From assembly GCF_029227915.1 (NCBI RefSeq), contig NC_079879.1, positions 1,302,001 through 1,366,000 on the forward strand: a stretch of 64,000 nucleotides of DNA, given 5' to 3'. The notes below the pieces were generated by a model, which worked only from the letters and a program-made list of their open reading frames with translations, was not told where the DNA came from and did no database searches. Each line of letters starts with the position of its first letter. Within the stretch, counting starts at the first letter, position 1. Positions 40,155-50,830 of the stretch are shown here, piece after piece. The position numbers and the translations under genes are program-made. The stretch comes from Hydractinia symbiolongicarpus (lineage: Eukaryota; Cnidaria; Hydrozoa; Anthoathecata; Hydractiniidae).

Positions 40155-43100
40155 TTTTCAAAAATGTTTTCATTTTTGATGAGACGATGAATAAAAGAAG
40201 TTTAATCGCCGGCAAACGAAACCCGCGATTTTCCGTATATCATCGACTCGGCCCGTATAGTCAAATGTATACAAAGAAAGTACCCAGGGAGTAAACTCAT
40301 TTCCCGAATGATTTTTTAAATTAATTTTTCACCACTAAAACGCATGAGACTTGTAGTTTTCAAAAATGATTTCATTTTTGATGAGTCGCTGAATAAAAGG
40401 AGTTTAATCACCGGCAAACGAAAACCCGCGATTTCCCGTATATCCCGGACTCGGCCCGTATAGTCGAATGTATACAAAGAAAGTACCCAGGGAGTAAACT
40501 GATTTCCCGAACGATTCTTTAAATTTTTTTTCACCACTAAAACACATGAGACTTGTAGTTTACAAAAATATTTTCATTTTTGATGAGACGCTGAATAAAA
40601 GAAGTTTAATCGCCGGCAAACGAAAACCCGCGATTTTCCGTATAGTATGGACTCGGCCTGTATAGTCAAATGTATACAAAGAAAGTACCCAGGGAGTAAA
40701 CTCATTTCCATAACGATTCTTTAAATTATTTTTTCACCACTAAAACGCATGAGACTTGTAGTTTACAAAACTGTTTTCATTTTTGATGAGACGCTGAATA
40801 AAAGAAGTTTAATCGCCGGCAAACGAAAACCCGCGATTTTCCGTATATCATGGACTCGGCCCGTATAGTCAAATGTATACAAAGAAAGTACCCAGGGAGT
40901 AAACTGATTTCCCGAACGATTCTTTAAATTTTTTTTCACCACTAAAACGCATGAGACTTGTAGTTTACAAAATTATTTTCATTTTTGATGAGACGCTGAG
41001 TAAAAGAAGTTTAACCGCCGGCAAACAAAAACCCGCGATTTTCCGTATATCACGGACTCGGCCCGTATAGTCGAATGCATACAAAGAAAGTACTCAGTCA
41101 GTAAACTGATTTCCCGAACGATTCTTTAAGTTATTTTTTCACCACTAAAACGCATGAGACTTGTAGTTTTCAAAAATGTTTTCATTTTTGATGAAAGGCT
41201 GAATAAAAGAAGTTTAATCGCCGGCAAACGAAAACCCGCGATTTCCCGTAAATCCCGGGCTTGGCCCCTATAGTCAAAAGTACAAGAAGAAAGTACCCAG
41301 GCACTAAACTCATTTTTGGAACGTTTTTTTGAATTATTTTTTCACCACTATAACGCAAGAGACTTGTAGTATTCAAAAATGTTTTCATTTTTGATAGGAC
41401 GCTGAATAGAATAAGTTTAATCGCCGGCAAACGAAAACCCGCGATTTCCCGTATATTCCGGGCTCGGCCCGTATAGTCGAATGTATACAAAGAAAGTACC
41501 CAGGGAGTAAACTGATTTCCCGAACGATTCTTTAAATTTTTTTTCACAACTAAAACGCATGAGACTTGTAGTTTACAAAAATATTTTCATTTTTGATGAG
41601 ACGCTGAATAAAAGAAGTTTAATCGCCGGCAAACGAAAACCCGCGATTTTCCGTATATCATGGACTCGGCCCGTATAGTCAAATGTATACAAAGAAAGTA
41701 CCCAGGGAGTAAACTCATTTCCTGAACGATTTTTTAAATTATTTTTTCACCACTAAAACGCACGAGACTTGTAGCTTTTAAAAATGATTTCATTTTTGAT
41801 GAGACGCTGAATAAAAGGAGTTTAATCTCCGGAAAACGAAAACCCGCGATTTCCCGTAGGTCCCAGAGCCGGCCCGTATAGTCAAAAGTATACAAAGAAA
41901 GTACCCAGGGAGTAAACTCATTTCCCGAACGATTTTTTAAATTATTTTTTTACCACTAAAACGCATGAGACATGTAGTTTTCAAAAATGATTTCATTTTT
42001 GATGAGACGCTGAATAAAAAGAGTTTAATCGCCGGCAAACGAAAACCCGCGATTTCCCCGATATTCCGGACTCGACCCGTATAGTCGAATGTATACAAAG
42101 AAAGTACCCAGGGAGTAAACTGATTTCCCGAACGATTCTTTAAATTTTTTTTCACCACTAAAACGCATGAGACTTGTAGTTTTCAAAAATGTTTTCATTT
42201 TTGATGAGACGATGAATAAAAGAAGTTTAATCGCCGGCAAACGAAACCCGCGATTTTCCGTATATCATCGACTCGGCCCGTATAGTCAAATGTATACAAA
42301 GAAAGTACCCAGGGAGTAAACTCATTTCCCGAATGATTTTTTAAATTAATTTTTCACCACTAAAACGCATGAGACTTGTAGTTTTCAAAAATGATTTCAT
42401 TTTTGATGAGTCGCTGAATAAAAGGAGTTTAATCACCGGCAAACGAAAACCCGCGATTTCCCGTATATCCCGGACTCGGCCCGTATAGTCGAATGTATAC
42501 AAAGAAAGTACCCAGGGAGTAAACTGATTTCCCGAACGATTCTTTAAATTTTTTTTCACCACTAAAACACATGAGACTTGTAGTTTACAAAAATATTTTC
42601 ATTTTTGATGAGACGCTGAATAAAAGAAGTTTAATCGCCGGCAAACGAAAACCCGCGATTTTCCGTATAGTATGGACTCGGCCTGTATAGTCAAATGTAT
42701 ACAAAGAAAGTACCCAGGGAGTAAACTCATTTCCATAACGATTCTTTAAATTATTTTTTCACCACTAAAACGCATGAGACTTGTAGTTTACAAAACTGTT
42801 TTCATTTTTGATGAGACGCTGAATAAAAGAAGTTTAATCGCCGGCAAACGAAAACCCGCGATTTTCCGTATATCATGGACTCGGCCCGTATAGTCAAATG
42901 TATACAAAGAAAGTACCCAGGGAGTAAACTGATTTCCCGAACGATTCTTTAAATTTTTTTTCACCACTAAAACGCATGAGACTTGTAGTTTACAAAATTA
43001 TTTTCATTTTTGATGAGACGCTGAGTAAAAGAAGTTTAACCGCCGGCAAACAAAAACCCGCGATTTTCCGTATATCACGGACTCGGCCCGTATAGTCGAA

Positions 43101-44755
43101 TGCATACAAAGAAAGTACTCAGTCAGTAAACTGATTTCCCGAACGATTCTTTAAGTTATTTTTTCACCACTAAAACGCATGAGACTTGTAGTTTTCAAAA
43201 ATGTTTTCATTTTTGATGAAAGGCTGAATAAAAGAAGTTTAATCGCCGGCAAACGAAAACCCGCGATTTCCCGTAAATCCCGGGCTTGGCCCCTATAGTC
43301 AAAAGTACAAGAAGAAAGTACCCAGGCACTAAACTCATTTTTGGAACGTTTTTTTGAATTATTTTTTCACCACTATAACGCAAGAGACTTGTAGTATTCA
43401 AAAATGTTTTCATTTTTGATAGGACGCTGAATAGAATAAGTTTAATCGCCGGCAAACGAAAACCCGCGATTTCCCGTATATTCCGGGCTCGGCCCGTATA
43501 GTCGAATGTATACAAAGAAAGTACCCAGGGAGTAAACTGATTTCCCGAACGATTCTTTAAATTTTTTTTCACAACTAAAACGCATGAGACTTGTAGTTTA
43601 CAAAAATATTATCATTTTTGATGAGACGCTGAATAAAAGAAGTTTAATCGCCGGCAAACGAAAACCCGCGATTTTCCGTATATCATGGACTCGGCCCGTA
43701 TAGTCAAATGTATACAAAGAAAGTACCCAGGGAGTAAACTCATTTCCTGAACGATTTTTTAAATTATTTTTTCACCACTAAAACGCACGAGACTTGTAGC
43801 TTTTAAAAATGATTTCATTTTTGATGAGACGCTGAATAAAAGGAGTTTAATCTCCGGAAAACGAAAACCCGCGATTTCCCGTAGGTCCCAGAGCCGGCCC
43901 GTATAGTCAAAAGTATACAAAGAAAGTACCCAGGGAGTAAACTCATTTCCCGAACGATTTTTTAAATTATTTTTTTACCACTAAAACGCATGAGACATGT
44001 AGTTTTCAAAAATGATTTCATTTTTGATGAGACGCTGAATAAAAAGAGTTTAATCGCCGGCAAACGAAAACCCGCGATTTCCCCGATATTCCGGACTCGA
44101 CCCGTATAGTCGAATGTATACAAAGAAAGTACCCAGGGAGTAAACTGATTTCCCGAACGATTCTTTAAATTTTTTTTCACCACTAAAACGCATGAGACTT
44201 GTAGTTTTCAAAAATGTTTTCATTTTTGATGAGACGATGAATAAAAGAAGTTTAATCGCCGGCAAACGAAACCCGCGATTTTCCGTATATCATCGACTCG
44301 GCCCGTATAGTCAAATGTATACAAAGAAAGTACCCAGGGAGTAAACTCATTTCCCGAATGATTTTTTAAATTAATTTTTCACCACTAAAACGCATGAGAC
44401 TTGTAGTTTTCAAAAATGATTTCATTTTTGAAGAGTCGCTGAATAAAAGGAGTTTAATCACCGGCAAACGAAAACCCGCGATTTCCCGTATATCCCGGAC
44501 TCGGCCCGTATAGTCGAATGTATACAAAGAAAGTACCCAGGGAGTAAACTGATTTCCCGAACGATTCTTTAAATTTTTTTTCACCACTAAAACACATGAG
44601 ACTTGTAGTTTACAAAAATATTTTCATTTTTGATGAGACGCTGAATAAAAGAAGTTTAATCGCCGGCAAACGAAAACCCGCGATTTTCCGTATAGTATGG
44701 ACTCGGCCTGTATAGTCGAATGTATACAAAGAAAGTACCCAGGGAGTAAACTCAT
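39410..44755 (+). repeat. 2,025-bp ten-monomer HOR, ~2.6 tandem copies
   Basis: Equivalent points recur at 39,912/41,937/43,962, at 40,316/42,341/44,366 and at 41,182/43,207, all 2,025 bp apart. The join is a hybrid monomer in which the gtagtattc/gataggacgc type continues as the gtatattccgggctcgg type, switching at 41,432-41,451 and again one period later. Copies 2 and 3 share gccggaaaacg-like tctccggaaaacg (near 41,829 and 43,854), while copy 1 keeps tctccggcaaacg, so 2 and 3 are sisters. All three share the private gagacgatgaat. The period ends near 44,755 at cccaaacgatatt. Confidence 0.87.
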
Positions 44756-47446
44756 TTCCCAAACGATATTTTAAATTATCTTTTCACCACTAAAACGCAT
44801 GAGACTTGTAGTTTTTAAAACTGATTTCATTTTTGATGAGACGCTGAAAAGAAGGAGTTTAATCGCCGGCAAACGAAAACCCGCGATTTCCCGTATATCC
44901 CGGACTCGGCCCGTATAGTCGAATGTATACAAAGAAAGTACCCAGGGAGTAAACTGATTTCCTGAACGATTCTTTAAATTTTTTTTCACGACTAAAACGC
45001 ATGAGACTTGTAGTTTACAAAAATATTTTCATTTTTGATGAGACGCTGAATAGAATAAGTTTAATCGCCGGCAAACGAAAACCCGCGATTTCCCGTAAAT
45101 CCCGGGCCTGGCCCGTATAGTCGAATGCATACAAAGAAAGTACTCAGTCAGTAAACTGATTTCCCGAACGATTCTTTAAATTATTTTTTCACCACTAAAA
45201 CGCAAGAGACTTGTAGTTTACAAAAATGTTTTCATTTTTGATGAGACGCTGAATAGAATAAGTTTAATCGCCGGCAAACGAAAACCCGCAATTTCCCGTA
45301 AATCCCGGGCCTGGCCCGTATAGTTAAATGCGTACAAAGAAAGTACCCAGGGAGTAAACTCATTTCCCGAACGATTTTTAAAATTATTTTTTCACCACTA
45401 AAACGCATGAGACTTGTAGTTTTCAAAAATGATTTCATTTTTGATGAGACGCTGAATAAAAGGAGGTTAATCGCCGGCAAACGAAAACCCGCGATTTTCC
45501 GTATATCATGGACTCGGCTCGTATAGTCAAATGTATACAAAGAATGTACCCAGGGAGTAAACTCATTTCCATAACGATTCTTTAAATTATTTTTTCACCA
45601 CTAAAACGCATGAGACTTGTAGTTTACAAAACTGTTTTCATTTTTGATGAGACGCTGAATAAAAGAAGTTTAATCGCCGGCAAACGAAAACCCGCGATTT
45701 TCCGTATATCATGGACTCGGCCCGTATAGTCAAATGTATACAAAGAAAGTACCCAGGGAGTAAACTGATTTCCCGAACGATTCTTTAAATTTTTTTTCGC
45801 CACTAAAACGCATGAGACTTGTAGTTTACAAAATTATTTTCATTTTTGATGAGACGCTGAGTAAAAGAAGTTTAACCGCCGGCAAACAAAAACCCGCGAT
45901 TTTCCGTATATCACGGACTCGGCCCGTATAGTCGAATGCATACAAAGAAAGTACTCAGTCAGTAAACTGATTTCCCGAACGATTCTTTAAGTTATTTTTT
46001 CACCACTAAAACGCATGAGACTTGTAGTTTTCAAAAATGTTTTCATTTTTGATGAAAGGCTGAATAAAAGAAGTTTAATCGCCGGCAAACGAAAACCCGC
46101 GATTTCCCGTAAATCCCGGGCTTGGCCCCTATAGTCAAAAGTACAAGAAGAAAGTACCCAGGCACTAAACTCATTTTTGGAACGTTTTTTTGAATTATTT
46201 TTTCACCACTATAACGCAAGAGACTTGTAGTATTCAAAAATGTTTTCATTTTTGATAGGACGCTGAATAGAATAAGTTTAATCGCCGGCAAACGAAAACC
46301 CGCGATTTCCCGTAAATCCCGGGCCTGGCCCGTATGGTCGAATGCATACAAAGAAAGTACTGAGTCAGTAAACTGATTTCCCGAACGATTCGTTAAAATA
46401 TTTTTTCACCACTAAAACGCATGAGACTTGTAGTTTACAAAAATGTTTTCATTTTTGATGAGACGCTGAATAAAAGAAATTTAATCGCCGGCAAACAAAA
46501 ACCCGCGATTTTCCGTATATCATGGACTCGGCCCGTATAGTCAAATGTAAACAAAGAAAGTACCCAGGGAGTAAACTCATTTCCCGAACGATTTTTTAAA
46601 TTATGTTTTCACCACTAAAACGCATGAGACTTGTAGTTTTCAAAAATGATTTCATTTTTGATGAGACGCTGAATAAAAGAAGTTTAATCCCCGGCAAGCG
46701 AAAACCCGCGATTTCCCGTATATTCCGGGCTCGGCCCGTATAGTCGAATGTATACAAAGAAAGTACCCAGGGAGTAAACTGATTTCCCGAACGATTCTTT
46801 AAATTTTTTTTCACAACTAAAACGCATGAGACTTGTAGTTTACAAAAATATTTTCATTTTTGATGAGACGCTGAATAAAAGAAGTTTAATCGCCGGCAAA
46901 CGAAAACCCGCGATTTTCCGTATATCATGGACTCGGCCCGTATAGTCAAATGTATACAAAGAAAGTACCCAGGGAGTAAACTCATTTCCTGAACGATTTT
47001 TTAAATTATTTTTTCACCACTAAAACGCACGAGACTTGTAGCTTTTAAAAATGATTTCATTTTTGATGAGACGCTGAATAAAAGGAGTTTAATCTCCGGC
47101 AAACGAAAACCCGCGATTTCCCGTAGGTCCCAGAGCCGGCCCGTATAGTCAAAAGTATACAAAGAAAGTACACAGGGAGTAAACTCATTTCCCGAACGAT
47201 TTTTTAAATTATTTTTTTACCACTAAAACGCATGAGACATGTAGTTTTCAAAAATGATTTCATTTTTGATGAGACGCTGAATAAAAAGAGTTTAATCGCC
47301 GGCAAACGAAAACCCGCGATTTCCCCGATATTCCGGACTCGGCCCGTATAGTCGAATGTATACAAAGAAAGTACCCAGGGAGTAAACTGATTTCCCGAAC
47401 GATTCTTTAAATTTTTTTTCACCACTAAAACGCATGAGACTTGTAG
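44222..47446 (+). repeat. Sixteen-monomer segment L4, second copy
   Basis: Copy of 36,930-40,154 at an offset of 7,292 bp. Its left end overlaps the last partial copy of the 2,025-bp HOR, so it shows how that HOR rejoins the older order. Private changes include cccgtatggtcg near 46,330, gttaaaatattttttc near 46,392, and aaagaatgtacc near 45,540. Confidence 0.76.
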
Positions 47447-50400
47447 TTTACAAAAATATTTTCATTTTTGATGAGACGCTGAGTAAAAGAAGTTTAACCG
47501 CCGGCAAACGAAAACCCGCAATTTTCCGTATATCACGGACTCGGCCCGTATAGTCAAAAGTATACAAAGAAAGTACCCAGGGAGTAAACTAATTTCCCGA
47601 ACGATTTTTTAAATTATTTTTTCACCACTAAAACGCACGAGACTTGTAGTTTTCAAAAATGATTTCATTTTTGATGAGACGCTGAATAAAAGGAGTTTAA
47701 TCTCCGGCAAACGAAAACCCGCGATTTCCCGTAGGTCCCGGACCCGGCCCGTATAGTCAAAAGTATACAAAGAAAGTACCCAGGGAGTAAACTTATTTCC
47801 CGAACGATTTTTTAAATTATTTTTTCACCACTAAAACGCATGAGACATGTAGTTTTCAAAAATGATTTCATTTTTGATGAGACGCTGAATGAAAAGAGTT
47901 TAATCGCCGGCAAACGAAAACCCGCGATTTCCCGGATATCCCGGACTCGGCCCGTATAGTCGAATGTATACAAAGAAAGTACCCAGGGAGTAGACTGATT
48001 TCCCGAACGATTCTTTAAATTTTTTTTCACCACTAAAACGCATGAGACTTGTAGTTTACAAAAATATTTTCATTTTTAATGAGACGCTGAGTAAAAGAAG
48101 TTTAACTGCCGGCAAACGAAAACCCGCGATTTTCCGTATATCACGGACTCGGCCCGTATAGTCGAATGCATACAAAGAAAGTACTCAGTCAGTAAACTGA
48201 TTTCCCGAACGATTCTTTAAATTATTATTTCACCTCTAAAACGCATGAGACTTGTAGTTTTCAAAAATGTTTTAATTTTTGATGAAAGCCTGAATAAAAG
48301 AAGTTTAATCGCCGGCAAACGAAAACCCGCGATTTCATGTAAATCCCGGGCTTGGCCCGTATTGTCGAATGTATACAAAGAAAGTACCCAGGGAGTAAAT
48401 TCATTTCCCGAACGATTTTTTAAATTATTTTTTCACTACTAAAACGCATAAGACTTGTAGTTTACAAAAATATTTTCATTTTTGATGAGACGCTGAATAA
48501 AAGAAGTTTAATCGCCGGCAAACAAAAACCCGCGATTTTCCGTATATCACGGACTCGGCCCGTATAGTCAAAAGTATACAAAGAAAGTACCCGGGAAGTA
48601 AACTCATTTCCCGAACGATTTTTTAAATTATTTTTACACCACTAAAACGCATGAGACATGTAGTTTTCAAAAATTATTTCATTTGTGATGAGACGCTGAA
48701 TAAAAACAGTTTAATCGCCGGCAAACGAAAAACCGCGATTTCCCGGATATCCCGGACTCGGCCCGTATAGTCGAATGTATACAAAGAAAGTACCCAGGGA
48801 GTAAACTGATTTCCCGAACGATTCTTTAAATTTTTTTTCACCACTAAAACGCATGAGACTTGTAGTTTACAAAAATATTTTAATTTTTGATGAGACGCTG
48901 AATAGAATAAGTTTAATCGCCGGCAAACGAAAACCCGCGATTTTCCGTATATCACGGACTCGGCCTGTATAGTTAAAAGTATACAAAGAAAGTACCCAGG
49001 GAGTAAACTCATTTCCCGAACGATTTTTTAAATTATTTTTACACCACTAAAATGCATGAGACATGTAGTTTTCAAAAATGATTTCATTTTTGATGAGACG
49101 CTGAATAAAAAGAGTTTAATCGCCGGCAAACGAAAACCCGCGATTTCCCGGATATCCCGGACTCGGTCCGTATAGTCGAATGTATACAAAGAAAGTACCC
49201 AGGGAGTTAACTGATTTCCCGAACGATTCTTTAAAATTTTTTTCACCACTAAAACGCATGAGACTTGTAGTTTACAAAAATATTTTCATTTTTGATGAGA
49301 CGCTGAGTAAAAGAAGTTTAAGCGCCGGCAAACGAAAACCCGCGATTTTCCGTATATCACGGACTCGGCCCGTATAGTCAAAAGTATACAAAGAAAGTAC
49401 CCAGGAAGTAAACTCATTTCCTGAACGATTCTTTAAATTATCATTTCTCCACTAAAACGCATGAGACTTGTAGTTTTCAAAAATGTTTTCATTTTTGATG
49501 AAAGCCTGAATAAAAGAAGTTTAATCGCCGGCAAACGAAAACCCGCGATTTCCCGTAAATCCCGGGCTTGGCCCGTATTGTCGAATGTATACAAAGAAAG
49601 TACCCAGGGAGTAAATTCATTTCCCGAACGATTTTTTAAATTATTTTTTCACCACTAAAACGCATAAGACTTGTAGTTTACAAAAATATTTTCATTTTTG
49701 ATGAGACGCTGAATAAAAGAAGTTTAATCGCCGGCAAACGAAAACCCGCGATTTTCCGTATATCACGGACTCGGCCCGTATAGTCAAAAGTATACAAAGA
49801 AAGTACCCAGGGAGTAAACTCATTTCCCGAACGATTTTTAAAATTATTTTTTCACCACTAAAACGCACGAGACTTGTAGTTTTCAAAAATGATTTCATTT
49901 TTGATGAGACGCTGAATAAAAGGAGTTTAATCTCCGGCAAACGAAAACCCGCGATTTCCCGTAGGTCCCGGACCCGGCCCGTATAGTCCAAAGTATACAA
50001 AAGAAAGTACCCAGGGAGTAAACTCATTTCCCGAACGATTTTTTAAATTATTTTTTCACCACTAAAACGCATGAGACATGTAGTTTTCAAAAATGATTTC
50101 ATTTTTGATGAGACGCTGAATAAAAAGAGTTCAATCGCCGGCAAACGAAAACCCGCGATTTCCCGGATATCCCGCACTCGGCCCGTATAGTCGAATGTAT
50201 ACAAAGAAAGTACCCAGGGAGTAAACTGATTTCCCAAACGATTCTTTAAATTTTTTTTCACCACTAAAACGCATGAGACTTGTAGTTTACAAAAATATTT
50301 TCATTTTTGAAGAGACGCTGAGTAAAAGAAGTTTAACCGCCGGCAAACGAAAACCCGCGATTTTCCGTATATCACGGACTCGGCCCGTATAGTCGAATGC

Positions 50401-50830
50401 ATACAAAGAAAGTACTCAGTCAGTAAACTGATTTCCCGAACGATTCTTTAAGTTATTTTTTCACCACTAAAACGCATGAGACTTGTAGTTTTCAAAAATG
50501 TTTTCATTTTTGATGAAAGGCTGAATAAAAGAAGTTTAATCTCCGGCAAACGAAAACCCGCGATTTCCCGTAAATCCCGGGCTCGGCCTGTAAAGTCAAA
50601 AGTATACAAAGAAAGTACCCAGGGAGTAAACTGATTTCCCGAATGATTCTTTTAATTATTTTTTCACCACTAAAACACATGAGACTTGTAGTTCTCAGAA
50701 ATGTTTTCATTCTTGATGAGACGCTGAATAAAAGAAATTTAATCGCAGGCGAACGAAAACCCGCGATTTCCCGTATATCTTGACTCGGCCCGTATAGTCG
50801 AATGTATACAAAGGAAGTACCCAGGGAGTA
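47446..50830 (+). repeat. Transition zone with older, diverged monomers
   Basis: About 17 monomers with many private changes (for example cacctctaaaacg near 48,232, gatttcatgtaaatc near 48,332, an extra A in tacaaaagaaagtac near 49,995, and tatcttgactcgg near 50,776). An old HOR signal remains: related monomers at 48,245/49,461 and 47,812/49,028 are 1,216 bp apart, and 49,028/50,043 are 1,015 bp apart, but copies differ much more than those on the left. Leftward monomers are mostly tatatc types. Rightward ones become taaatccc types. Confidence 0.75.

Noticed and set aside
41182-41547. 121-codon open frame (also at 43,207) as a possible gene
   Set aside because: Its extra length comes from a hybrid monomer join and it is copied with the 2,025-bp HOR. 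The sequence is ordinary satellite throughout.
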